Source: Actinomycetota bacterium (GTDB taxonomy: Bacteria; Actinomycetota; Thermoleophilia; Gaiellales; Gaiellaceae). From it: a stretch of 10,484 nt of DNA. Each line of letters opens with the position of its first letter. The stretch's first letter is position 1. The notes under the pieces were generated by a model that did no database searches, was not told where the DNA came from, and saw only the letters and a program-made list of their open reading frames with translations. The position numbers and the translations under genes were made by a program. The stretch lies in contig VAXK01000161.1 in NCBI GenBank assembly GCA_005885565.1, positions 1-10,484 on the forward strand. The letters are read 5' to 3'. This document shows, in pieces, positions 1 to 6,643 of the stretch.

Positions 1-1080
1 GGAGCGCGCCGGTCATGATCGCGTCGGCCCCTGCCGCGACCGCCTTCGCGATGTCGCCGGAGGAGCGGACTCCGCCGTCGGCGATCACCGGCACGTCCAC
101 GGCCCGTGCGCACTCGTACACGGCGCTCACCTGTGGAACGCCGACGGCGGCGACGACCCGCGTGGTGCAGGTCGCGCCCGGGCCGACGCCGGCCTTCACC
201 GCGTCCGCGCCGGCCTCGACGAGCGTCTCGGCGGCCTCGGACGTCGCGACGTTCCCCGCGATCACCTCGACGTCCCACTCGGCCTTGATCCGGCGCACCA
301 TCTCCGGCACCGAGCGCGAGTGGCCGTGTGCCGTGTCGACGACGATCACGTCGGCCGCCGCCTCCACGAGCGCACCGGCACGCTCGAAGGCGTCCGGCCC
401 GACGCCCACCGCGGCCCCGACGCGGAGGCGGCCCTGCCCGTCCTTCGTCGCGTGGGGGAACTCGACCCGCTTGCGGATGTCCTTGACGGTGATGAGCCCC
501 TTCAGGCGGCCGTCGGCGTCGACGACCGGGAGCTTCTCGACCTTGTGCCGGTCGCGGTCATGAGCGTCGAGACGGGCTGCGACGTCTCCGTCTCGAAGCG
601 CAGGTCGCGGTTCGTGAGGATGCCGACCAGGAGACCGTCCTCGTCCGTGATCGGAACGCCCGAGATGTGGTAGCGCTCCATCAGCTCGAGCGCGTGCGCG
701 ACCGGCGCGTCGGGCGGCAGCGTCACCGGCTCGACGATCGTCCCCGCCTCCGAGCGCTTGACCTTGTCCACCTCCGCCACCTGGTCGGCGATCGACAGGT
801 TCCGGTGGACGATGCCCATCCCGCCCTCGCGCGCCAGCGCGATCGCGAGCCTCGCCTCGGTGACGGTGTCCATCGCGGCCGAGACGATCGGGATCGCGAG
901 CTCGATCCCGCGTGTCAGGCGAGTCGCGGTCGAGACGTCGTTCGGGAGAACCTGAGACGCGGCGGGCCGGAGGAGGACGTCGTCGAACGTGAGGCCTTCC
1001 TTGCCGAACTTCTCGTCGAGCTGCCGTAGGCGCTCGATCTCGGCGTCATACGACTCGGAGACTCTCGACTCGACGTCCAT
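1..1080 (-). pseudogene. guaB: IMP dehydrogenase GuaB, 3' end off window, interrupted by an internal deletion and frameshift
   Basis: GuaB oxidises IMP to XMP with NAD+, the committed step to GTP. From the ATG at 1080 the frame gives a typical N-terminus (GLTFDDVLLRPA, then VSAAMDTVTEARLAIALARE) and the first CBS domain ending GILTNRDLRFETETSQPVS. After LMT (about 556) this frame degenerates and stops at 502-504. Homology resumes at once in another frame from about 550 with RHKVEKLPVVDADGRLKGLI and stays open to the edge, passing the NAD-binding DTAHGHS and the catalytic loop GPGATCTTR (Cys codon 167-169). About 20 residues expected at the start of CBS domain 2 are missing. The estimated loss is 55-58 bases of the 3n+1 type. 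I checked 1-550 for further breaks and found none. A TTG at 1095 is an alternative start. As read, the product would lack its active site, so the gene is a pseudogene or carries an assembly error. Confidence 0.9.
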
Positions 1081-1085
1081 GGGAC

Positions 1086-1091
1086 AGCCTA
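1086..1091 (-). promoter_or_regulatory. Candidate -10 box (TAGGCT) of guaB
   Basis: TAGGCT fits the TANNNT pattern of actinobacterial -10 elements. It sits 5 bases before the guaB ATG, with no Shine-Dalgarno sequence between, so transcription would start at or next to the start codon (leaderless mRNA). No convincing -35 hexamer is seen 17 bases upstream. The assignment rests on position and pattern only. Confidence 0.3.
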
Positions 1092-1130
1092 ACAACGGGT
1101 GCCGACGGCGCCGGCGCCGGCCGCGTGCTG

Positions 1131-1868
1131 CTACGTGCAGGCAGCTCTCGCTGCAGGTGCCTGGATTCCGGCCACTCTCGCCTGCGCCGTGTCAGGCGGC
1201 TCTGGTTCGACGTCGATCCTCTGAATGACTTGTCCCGTCTCGTCCTCGCCTAGCAGCTGGTACGGCCAAGCACCCTGAGCGATCGAGCCCGGGCTCGTCA
1301 CGTCGAGGAAGAATCCGCCCGAATCGAGGCGGATCTCTCGCTTCGAGCAGTCCGTCGAGACGAGCTCGAGCTTCTGGACGTGGCTGAGATCCACGAGACC
1401 GCTCAGGACGACGTTCTGCCAGTTCACAGTCTGTCCGTGCGCCTGCCGAGCCGCGATCGAGACCGCAACGGGTCCGCGCGCGAACCACTCTTCCTCGGTC
1501 GCGCAGCCCATCTCCTGGCCTTCTCCAGGCCACGTGACGCCGGCGCAGAGCGCGCCGCTCTCCGCACGGTAGGACACGATCTTCCAGACCTCGCCCGCAA
1601 TGGTGGTCCTTGCATGCGCCGTGATCGCCGCTTGTGGGGCAGGCTCCGTCGGCTTTCCGCGCCGCGGCTCGCGAACCGCGGCCGCCTCGCCGGCCGAGAC
1701 TCGCGGCGCGGACGCGATCGCCCCGAGCTGCTTCCCGGACATCGGCTTAGGCGCTGCTGCGCGCGAGACGAGCGTGACGACGCCAAGAACACCCAGCGCG
1801 GCGACGGTGAGAAGGACGGGCACCACCACCTTCACATGTCTGCGGCTCAGTTCTCGCCTCCTTAGCAT
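1131..1868 (-). CDS. Membrane-anchored protein of unknown function
   Basis: The 245-residue product is not recognised. It has a basic N-terminus (MLRRRELSRRH), one hydrophobic segment at about residues 13-35, a proline/alanine-rich linker to about 85, and an extracytoplasmic-looking domain from about 90 to 225. The topology implies an N-in anchor with the C-terminal domain outside. The domain contains Cys108, Cys122 and Cys174, the first two in the context LCAGVTWPGEGQEMGC, which suggests a small disulphide-stabilised beta domain. Tryptophans at 95, 113, 128, 150 and 201 and the beta-like pattern around VVLSGLVDLSHVQKLELV support a folded domain. The start is uncertain: ATG at 1868 gives the longest frame, but a perfect TAAGGAGG lies inside codons 2-4, six bases before a CTG at 1850. 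It lies 52 bases after another exported unknown and 50 bases before guaB, all on the same strand. Confidence 0.75.
   Translation of the reverse strand: MLRRRELSRRHVKVVVPVLLTVAALGVLGVVTLVSRAAAPKPMSGKQLGAIASAPRVSAGEAAAVREPRRGKPTEPAPQAAITAHARTTIAGEVWKIVSYRAESGALCAGVTWPGEGQEMGCATEEEWFARGPVAVSIAARQAHGQTVNWQNVVLSGLVDLSHVQKLELVSTDCSKREIRLDSGGFFLDVTSPGSIAQGAWPYQLLGEDETGQVIQRIDVEPEPPDTAQARVAGIQAPAARAACT
1857..1864 (-). promoter_or_regulatory. Perfect Shine-Dalgarno sequence (TAAGGAGG) inside codons 2-4 of the long reading
   Basis: On the minus strand TAAGGAGG matches the usual 16S rRNA 3' end over eight bases. It lies six bases before a CTG codon (1850-1848) in the frame of the 1131-1868 gene, and 21 bases before an in-frame GTG (1835). 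Spacing to the CTG is ideal. This suggests the true start may be CTG at 1850, giving MSRRHVKVVV, rather than the ATG at 1868. The match is directly seen; its use is inference. Confidence 0.5.
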
Positions 1869-1906
1869 CCGAGGTCGAGGTCGTATTGCCAGGATGCGAG
1901 ACAGTT

Positions 1907-1928
1907 AGCGCTGAAGCGCGTCAGCGCT
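1907..1928 (-). terminator. Hairpin at the 3' end of the 1921-2613 gene
   Basis: AGCGCTGA (1907-1914) and TCAGCGCT (1921-1928) form a perfect 8-bp inverted repeat around a 6-base loop. The stop codon of the exported-protein gene (TGA, 1923-1921) lies inside the upstream arm. No T-run follows on the minus strand, so it is at best a T-less terminator of the type often proposed in high-GC bacteria, or a 3'-end-stabilising hairpin. Confidence 0.45.
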
Positions 1929-2613
1929 TGCGGATCGTGATCGACCAGGCGTAGCTCTCGGTCGCGTTCACGTTCACGACCGGGTTCGCCTCGTTGTCCA
2001 CGTACGTGTAGGTCGAATCCTTCGAGAGCGAGATCGGGGCCGGGCTCGCCTTCGAGATGTTCAGCGTGCGCCCGCCGGCCGACTTCAGCGCGTAGTCGAG
2101 GCTGTTCGACGGCGTGCTGTACGCGGTGTAGTCGCCGCAGGGCGTGTCGGCGTTCGTGTCTTGCGCGTTCGGGAGGGTGAGAGCGAGCTTGATCCGGCTG
2201 CCGACGGCCTTGCCCGTGACCTTGACGAGGTAGTGATTCGTCTGGATCGGGATGTCGCATGTGAACGTCCCGGCCGAGTCGGTGACCACGAGATGCCAGG
2301 TCGCGCTCGTGTAGCTGCCCTTGCCGCTCCCCGTGACCTTGCCCGTCTTGCGGTCGACGGTGAAGGAGAACGTGAAGACGCCCTTGTCCTCGCCGTTCTG
2401 GTCGACGGTGACGCTCGGCGTCGGGTTGGCGTCCTGGCTCACCCGGTGCTCCTGCCAGTCCATGCCGCCGCGCGCCGACCCGGTGTAGTGGATCAGGCGC
2501 GGCTTCGGCTTCTTCGCCTCGTTCGCGACCGACGGCGCGGCGCCGACGAGGACGCCGGCGAGAGCGATCGCCAAAGCTGCCGCGAGCCGACCCACGGGCC
2601 GGGTATACCACAC
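1921..2613 (-). CDS. Secreted protein of unknown function with signal peptide
   Basis: The 230-residue product has a clear Sec-type signal peptide: a short basic stretch, a hydrophobic core at about residues 10-25 and a likely cleavage after PSVA (residue 30). The mature part is about 200 residues, rich in Thr, Ser and Asn, with alternating beta-strand patterns such as GVFTFSFTVDRKTGKVTGSG and KLALTL, and only two cysteines (119 and 159), a plausible disulphide. No catalytic motif or family is recognised, so an extracellular beta-sandwich or carbohydrate-contact role would be guesswork. The longest frame starts at GTG 2613. GTG at 2595 also gives a good signal peptide (MGRLAAALAIALAG) and sits six bases after TATACC, so either start is possible. 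The gene begins 22 bases after the sugar kinase stop. It is less arginine-rich and more beta-like than the overlapping alternative frame, which supports this reading. Confidence 0.75.
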   Translation of the reverse strand: MWYTRPVGRLAAALAIALAGVLVGAAPSVANEAKKPKPRLIHYTGSARGGMDWQEHRVSQDANPTPSVTVDQNGEDKGVFTFSFTVDRKTGKVTGSGKGSYTSATWHLVVTDSAGTFTCDIPIQTNHYLVKVTGKAVGSRIKLALTLPNAQDTNADTPCGDYTAYSTPSNSLDYALKSAGGRTLNISKASPAPISLSKDSTYTYVDNEANPVVNVNATESYAWSITIRKR

Positions 2614-2643
2614 GCCTCAGCGGCCGGCACATGCCTCAGCGGC
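2614..2643. repeat. Short direct repeat between the sugar kinase and the secreted-protein gene
   Basis: The 11-base string GCCTCAGCGGC occurs at 2614-2624 and again at 2633-2643, 19 bases apart. On the minus strand the similarity extends a few bases past each copy (to GTG). One copy overlaps the kinase stop codon (2638-2636) and the other abuts the GTG at 2613. It may be a chance local duplication or a paired operator; only the repeat itself is certain. Confidence 0.5.
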
Positions 2644-3595
2644 TGGCGTTCGCCGGCTCGAGCTCCTCGACCCGGACCTCCGAGGAGATCCGGCCCAGCT
2701 CGCGCGGCTGGAAGCGCCCGGCTCCGACCTCGAGCGTCGAGACGGCGCCGGCGGCGACCGCATTCCGGAGCGACTCCTCGGTCGAGCGGCCCTCGACGCG
2801 GGCGCTGATGAAGCCCGCGAGCAGCGTGTCGCCCGAGCCCACCGCCGAGAGCGCCTCGAGCCGCGGCGCGGCCGCCCGGAACCGGCGCACCCGCCGCTCC
2901 TCGCGGAAACGGCCGACGCAGCCCGCCTCGTAGGTGACGAGGACGTTCTGCGCCCCCATCTCGGCGATCGCGTCGAGCGCCATCAGGAAGTCGTCGTCGT
3001 CGCTGAACTCCTGCCCGACCAGGCCCTCCGCCTCGGGCTGGTTCGGCGTGACGAGGAACGGCTCGGCCTCCGTCCCGAGCCGGAGCGGCTGCCCGTCCGA
3101 GTCGAGGATGGTCTGGACGTTCCGCCGCTTGAGGTCGCGGATCGCCTCCGCATAGAAGCTGTCCTGCACGCCCCGGGGGAGCGAGCCGGCGAAGATCACG
3201 GCCTCGGCGCCGTTCGCGAGGTAGTGGAGCTTGTCCATCAGCATCTCGAGCTCCTCCGGCTCGACGTGCGGACCCCACTCGACGATCTCGGTGTACGAGC
3301 CGGAGGTGGGGTCGACGACCGCCGTCGTCGTCCGCGACTCGTCCGCGATCCGCACGAAGTCGTTCAGGATCGCCTCGGCGGTGAGCTCCTCGACGATGCG
3401 CGTCCCCGTGCGCCCGCCGGCGAGGCCCGTCGCGACGACCGGGGCCCCGAGGCGCTTCAGCGCCCGCGCGATGTTGATCCCCTTGCCGCCCGCGAGGGTA
3501 AGGCCCTGGCTCGCGCGGTGCCGGTGGCCGCGCTGGAAGTTCGGGACGGTGACCGTCCGGTCGAGCGCGGCGTTGAGCGTGACGGTGACGATCAC
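2636..3595 (-). CDS. PfkB-family sugar kinase, 1-phosphofructokinase/hexose-phosphate kinase type
   Basis: The 319-residue product is a cytoplasmic ribokinase-fold enzyme that phosphorylates a sugar phosphate with ATP. The N-terminal TLNAALDRTVTV (residues 6-17) and AGGKGINIARALKRLG (35-50) are typical of the 1-phosphofructokinase/tagatose-6-phosphate kinase branch. VTPNQPEAEGLVG (182-194) fits the usual KPN-E region with Thr in place of Lys, and AVGSGDTLLAGF (251-262) holds the anion hole and catalytic base Asp256. Length matches the family. The start is the GTG at 3595, which overlaps the carboxypeptidase TGA as GTGA, so translation is probably coupled. The open frame continues upstream to 4048, but that part is a shadow of the preceding gene. 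No phosphotransferase-system gene or sugar regulator lies nearby, so the substrate (fructose-1-phosphate, fructose-6-phosphate or other) cannot be set. Confidence 0.88.
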   Translation of the reverse strand: MIVTVTLNAALDRTVTVPNFQRGHRHRASQGLTLAGGKGINIARALKRLGAPVVATGLAGGRTGTRIVEELTAEAILNDFVRIADESRTTTAVVDPTSGSYTEIVEWGPHVEPEELEMLMDKLHYLANGAEAVIFAGSLPRGVQDSFYAEAIRDLKRRNVQTILDSDGQPLRLGTEAEPFLVTPNQPEAEGLVGQEFSDDDDFLMALDAIAEMGAQNVLVTYEAGCVGRFREERRVRRFRAAAPRLEALSAVGSGDTLLAGFISARVEGRSTEESLRNAVAAGAVSTLEVGAGRFQPRELGRISSEVRVEELEPANASR

Positions 3596-4713
3596 GAGAA
3601 GAACCCCACGAAGTGGTGGACGGTGCGGCCGGCGTACCAGCGGATGCGCCCGACGACGCCGGGCGGCCCGACGGAGCGCGCCGCGACGAGCGCACGCGCG
3701 CCGAGCAGCCTCCGGCCCTCGAAGGCCCTCACCTCGCCGAGCACCTGGCCCTTCCGGACCGGGAGGCGCACGGCGGTCTCGGCGACGACCCGCTGGGTCA
3801 GCGGACGGTCGACGCGCACCGCACGGACGAGCGGCCGATCCGGCACGAGCGCGAGCGGCGCTCGCCCATAGCCGACCCCGACGCGGGCGTAGACCCGGGC
3901 CCGCTCGACGAGCGCGACGATCCGGTAGCGGGACAGGCTCCAGCGGAGCAGCGCCGCGAGGTCGGCGTTCCGCTGCGCGCGCGTCGGGCTGCCGAGCACG
4001 GTCGCGTAGATCGAGAAGCCGCGTGCCCGCACCGCGCCGACCTCGCACCAGCCCGCGGCGGCGGTGTGGCCGGTCTTGACCCCGAAGAGGCCCGGGAAGG
4101 TGCCGAGCAGGTCGTTCCAGGTGTGGAGGACGCGGCCGCCCACGATCGTCGCCGTCCGCTGCCGCACGATCCGGCGCACGGCCGCCTGGTGCATGACGAC
4201 GCGCGCGAGGAGCGTCAGGTCGCGCGCGCTCGAGTAGTGGCCCGGCGCGTCGAGCCCGTCCGGCCGGACGAAGTGCGTGTCGCGCAGGCCGAGTCGGCGT
4301 GCGCGTGCGTTCATCAGCGCCACGAACGCGCCCACGTCGCCGTGGCCGACGTCGTAGGCGAGCGCGTCGGCGGCGTCGTTCGCGCTCTGGATCAGCGCGG
4401 CCTCGAGGAGGTCGCGCACGGTCAGCCGCTCGCCCGCCTGGAGGTGGATGCTCGACTCGCCGACCGACGCTGCCCCCGGCGCGACCGTGACGACGTGCGT
4501 GAGCGGCTCGTGCTCGAGCGTCACGAGCACGGTCATCAGCTTCGTGATGCTCGCCATCGGCAGGCGCTCCGCGGGGGCGCGCGCGGCGAGCACTTCGCCG
4601 GTCGCGGCGTTCTCGACGACATACGCGCGGGCCGCGACGGGAGGAGGCCCCGCGAGCGCAGACGGAGCGGCGACGAGGGCGACGGCGGCGAGGGCAGCCA
4701 GGCGAACCCGCAC
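3592..4713 (-). CDS. D-alanyl-D-alanine carboxypeptidase (serine-type, DacA/PBP5-like, peptidase S11)
   Basis: This penicillin-binding-protein-type enzyme trims the terminal D-Ala from peptidoglycan stem peptides outside the membrane. The 373-residue product has a signal peptide (about 1-21, hydrophobic core LAALAAVALVAAPSALA) and all three active-site motifs: SITK at 55-58 (nucleophile Ser55), SAN at 110-112 and KTG at 213-215. The domain from about 27 to 255 is the transpeptidase fold. The remaining 115 or so residues resemble the beta-rich C-terminal domain of PBP5-type proteins and end in an Arg/Trp/Phe-rich stretch (GRIRWYAGRTVHHFVGFF) that could act as an amphipathic membrane anchor. 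It starts at GTG 4713, ten bases after the GNAT stop, and its TGA overlaps the kinase GTG. With the LysM protein two genes upstream it gives this operon a cell-wall component. Confidence 0.92.
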   Translation of the reverse strand: MRVRLAALAAVALVAAPSALAGPPPVAARAYVVENAATGEVLAARAPAERLPMASITKLMTVLVTLEHEPLTHVVTVAPGAASVGESSIHLQAGERLTVRDLLEAALIQSANDAADALAYDVGHGDVGAFVALMNARARRLGLRDTHFVRPDGLDAPGHYSSARDLTLLARVVMHQAAVRRIVRQRTATIVGGRVLHTWNDLLGTFPGLFGVKTGHTAAAGWCEVGAVRARGFSIYATVLGSPTRAQRNADLAALLRWSLSRYRIVALVERARVYARVGVGYGRAPLALVPDRPLVRAVRVDRPLTQRVVAETAVRLPVRKGQVLGEVRAFEGRRLLGARALVAARSVGPPGVVGRIRWYAGRTVHHFVGFFS

Positions 4714-4723
4714 GTCTCTCAGA

Positions 4724-5278
4724 CTACTGACGAAGCTCCTTGCCGAGGATCGCGAAGAGCGGCCGGCCCGGCTCGAAGCGGAGCTCCGGCAGGAGCAGCC
4801 GCCAGCCGCGGTGCTCGTAGAAGCGGATCACGCGCCCGTTGTCGGCGAGCGCAGAGAGGAGCGCGCGCTCGTGCGGAAGGCGCTCGAGGAGGGTGTCGTG
4901 CAGCCGGCTTCCGATCCCGCCGTCCTGGTAGGCCGGATCGACCGCGAGCTCCGTCAGTTCGAAGTGCGACCGCTCGAGCCACTCCGCCCGCGAGGACGGA
5001 TCGAGGGCGGCCGCGACCCGGTCGTACCACCACTGCCCCGGCGCCCCGGTGTAGCCGTAGACGAAGCCGACGAGCCGGCCGCCGGGACCGAACGCGCCGA
5101 GGAACTCGAAGCCGTCGCGCCCCGCGTGGCGCGGCACGCGGTCGCCGCCGAACTCCCGCCGGGTCGTGCTCGCGCGGCCGAGCCCGTGCGCGTTCGCCCA
5201 GACGTCCACGACCTGGCCGACCAGCTCGGCGAGCAACGTCTGCGTGTCGACGGCCTCGATCCGTACGGCGTCAGCCAA
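4724..5278 (-). CDS. GNAT-family N-acetyltransferase
   Basis: The 184-residue product has the acetyl-CoA-binding core of GCN5-related acetyltransferases. Motif A is ELTELAVDPAYQDGGIGSRL (about 106-125), with the pyrophosphate loop at QDGGIG, and motif B is NGRVIRFYEHRGW (147-159). The acceptor substrate cannot be read from sequence. An N-terminal region of about 100 residues with GFVYGYTG precedes motif A. The start is the TTG at 5278, inside the last codons of the LysM gene, giving an 8-base overlap (TTGGCTGA) that suggests coupled translation. It is followed after ten bases by the carboxypeptidase gene. Its place between two cell-envelope genes might hint at an envelope substrate, but that is weak inference. 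Confidence 0.85.
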   Translation of the reverse strand: MADAVRIEAVDTQTLLAELVGQVVDVWANAHGLGRASTTRREFGGDRVPRHAGRDGFEFLGAFGPGGRLVGFVYGYTGAPGQWWYDRVAAALDPSSRAEWLERSHFELTELAVDPAYQDGGIGSRLHDTLLERLPHERALLSALADNGRVIRFYEHRGWRLLLPELRFEPGRPLFAILGKELRQ

Positions 5279-5615
5279 TACGGATCTTCTGGCCGACGCT
5301 CAGCGCGTGCGGGTCGATGCTCGGGTTGAGCGCGAGCAGCTTCTCGGTCGTCGTCCCGAACTTCACGGCCACGGTCTCGAGGGTGTCACCGGATTGGATC
5401 GTGTAGAAGCGCCGCGCGGCGGGCTTCGGGCGCGTCGTCGTCGAGCGAGTCGTGGCCGACGTGCGGTGCGTGACGAAGCGAGTGGGCGAGGTCGTCGCGT
5501 TGCCGCCGCCGCCCTCGAGCCCGGCGCGGACGAGGAGGACGGCGACCGTGACGACGAGGAGGAAGGCCGCCGGAGCCAGGTAGCGCGCGACCTCGGCGCG
5601 GCGGGGAAGCCGCAC
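5271..5615 (-). CDS. Membrane-anchored LysM-domain protein
   Basis: The 114-residue product has a basic N-terminus, one transmembrane segment (about 12-30, LAPAAFLLVVTVAVLLV), a low-complexity Gly/Thr/Ser/Arg linker (34-68) and a single LysM domain at 70-113 (YTIQSGDTLETVAVKFGTTT, then LLALNPSIDPHALSVGQKIRI). LysM domains bind N-acetylglucosamine-containing glycans, here presumably peptidoglycan, so the protein would sit in the membrane with the LysM outside. There is no catalytic domain. It starts at GTG 5615, three bases after the pyrF stop, and overlaps the GNAT start by eight bases. The small size and lack of an enzyme domain suggest a wall-tethering or scaffold role; a partner is not evident. 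Confidence 0.85.
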   Translation of the reverse strand: MRLPRRAEVARYLAPAAFLLVVTVAVLLVRAGLEGGGGNATTSPTRFVTHRTSATTRSTTTRPKPAARRFYTIQSGDTLETVAVKFGTTTEKLLALNPSIDPHALSVGQKIRIG

Positions 5616-5618
5616 GGC

Positions 5619-6548
5619 CTACCAGCCGGAGACGGACCAGACGTCCCGCCGCACCCGCGCGGCCTCGGCGCCCGCGGCGCTCCGCCAGTCGCCGCCCTCG
5701 ACGCGATACGCGTAGATGACGGAGCGGGAGACGTTCACGAGCGCGCTCGCCGGCCCGCTCGCGAAGGCGCGCGCGACGTCGGCGGGCGTCGCGCCCTGCG
5801 CCCCGACTCCCGGCAGGAGCAGGATCGACTGCGGGAGCGCGCGGCGCGCCTCGCCGATCGCCCGCGGATGCGTCGCGCCCACGACCGCGCCGACGCTCGT
5901 CAGGCCGTGCTCGCCGACGAGGTCCTCGCCCCACTCGCGGACGAGCCGGGCGACCTCGTGCCAGAGCGGCCGTCCGTCCGAGAGCACGAGGTCCTGGATC
6001 TCGGCGCTGCCCGCGTTCGAGGTCTTGAGCACGCAGAAGATCCCGCCTCCGTCGCGGCGGCAGGCGGCGAGGAAGGGCTCGACGGTGTCCCGGCCGAGGT
6101 AGGGGTTGACGGTCAGCGCGTCGGCGAACGGCGGTCGCTCGTCCGCTCGCTCGAGGTAGGCCGCGGCGTACGCACGGGCGGTCGAGCTCACGTCGCCGCG
6201 CTTGCCGTCGGCGACGACGAGGAGGTCGGCCGAGCGGGCGTAGGCGCAGACGCCCTCGAAGGCGCGCATGCCGTCGGCGCCGAGGGCCTCGAAGAACGCG
6301 AGCTGCGGCTTCACCCCGACGACGTACGGCGCGACCGCGTCCACGAGTCCGCAGCAGAAGCGCGCGCAGGCCTCGGCCGCGTGCTCGCGCCCGAGGTGCG
6401 CGTCGCCGCGGAGCTCCACCGGAAGGAGGTCGGGACGCGGATCGAGCCCGACGAGGAGCTGGCTGCGCTTGCGCTCGACCGCCTCGGCGACGCGGTCGCC
6501 GAAGCGCGCCGCGGCGACCGCCTGCTCGGCCTGGAGCTCGTGCGCCAT
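5619..6548 (-). CDS. pyrF: Orotidine 5'-phosphate decarboxylase, type 2
   Basis: PyrF converts orotidine 5'-phosphate to UMP, the last step of de novo pyrimidine synthesis, in the cytoplasm. The 309-residue length and sequence fit the longer type 2 form found in actinobacteria and others, not the 230-residue E. coli form. Key parts are LLVGLDPRPDLLP (31-43, substrate-binding Asp), YVVGVKPQLAFFEALG (75-90) and VVADGKRGDVSSTA (111-124) with the catalytic Asp114-Lys116-Asp119 array. TVNPYLGRD (146-154) and LLLPGVGAQGATPADV (243-258, phosphate loop) follow. ATG at 6548 is the only good start upstream of the conserved region. It is preceded by a TANNNT box and not by a Shine-Dalgarno site. It heads a five-gene unit. 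pyrE, giving the preceding reaction, lies 492 bases away but is separated by the HU gene and its terminator. Confidence 0.95.
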   Translation of the reverse strand: MAHELQAEQAVAAARFGDRVAEAVERKRSQLLVGLDPRPDLLPVELRGDAHLGREHAAEACARFCCGLVDAVAPYVVGVKPQLAFFEALGADGMRAFEGVCAYARSADLLVVADGKRGDVSSTARAYAAAYLERADERPPFADALTVNPYLGRDTVEPFLAACRRDGGGIFCVLKTSNAGSAEIQDLVLSDGRPLWHEVARLVREWGEDLVGEHGLTSVGAVVGATHPRAIGEARRALPQSILLLPGVGAQGATPADVARAFASGPASALVNVSRSVIYAYRVEGGDWRSAAGAEAARVRRDVWSVSGW

Positions 6549-6557
6549 CGGCGCCGT

Positions 6558-6563
6558 ACGCTA
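6558..6563 (-). promoter_or_regulatory. Candidate -10 box (TAGCGT) of the pyrF operon
   Basis: TAGCGT, identical to the box before the Roadblock-like gene, lies nine bases before the pyrF ATG. With usual -10 to start spacing the transcript would begin about two or three bases before the ATG. No -35 consensus is found at 16-18 bases. It lies between the HU terminator and pyrF, where a promoter is expected. Confidence 0.35.
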
Positions 6564-6587
6564 GCGCGCGGCGCGGATAGGGCTCGC

Positions 6588-6619
6588 CAATAAAGTGAGG
6601 GCCGCTAGGCGCGGCCCTC
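6588..6619 (-). terminator. Rho-independent terminator of the HU gene
   Basis: GAGGGCCGC (6597-6605) and GCGGCCCTC (6611-6619) form a perfect 9-bp stem with a 5-base loop. On the minus strand it is followed by ACTTTATTG, a T-rich tail that stands out in this GC-rich region. It lies 25 bases past the HU stop and ahead of pyrF, so it should insulate the two units. Confidence 0.82.
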
Positions 6620-6643
6620 GTCGAAACGGAGGAGGGCGCGAAC

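Noticed and set aside
1100..1125. A GGCGCC/GCCGGC-rich palindromic stretch between guaB and the anchored unknown.
   Set aside because: It is self-complementary because of GC repetition, has no T-run and no clean stem-loop, so it is not called a terminator.
1862..2632. An alternative minus-strand frame starting at ATG 2632.
   Set aside because: The product is an Arg-rich string without structure, while the overlapping frame has a signal peptide and beta-type pattern.
2614..2643. The pair of GCCTCAGCGGC strings as a CRISPR fragment or mobile-element attachment site.
   Set aside because: There are only two copies, 11 bases long, with no spacer-sized gaps and no integrase or transposase nearby.
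3596..4048. An N-terminal extension of the sugar kinase frame.
   Set aside because: Family similarity begins exactly at the GTG at 3595. The upstream part is Arg/Ala-rich and lies within the carboxypeptidase gene.
3613..5406. A 597-codon open frame on the plus strand opposite the carboxypeptidase and GNAT genes.
   Set aside because: The opposite strand codes for clearly recognised proteins throughout; the frame has low-complexity Arg/Ala/Asp composition and no motif.
5166..6593. A 475-codon open frame on the plus strand opposite pyrF and the LysM gene.
   Set aside because: It is a shadow of pyrF, whose active-site motifs are intact on the minus strand.
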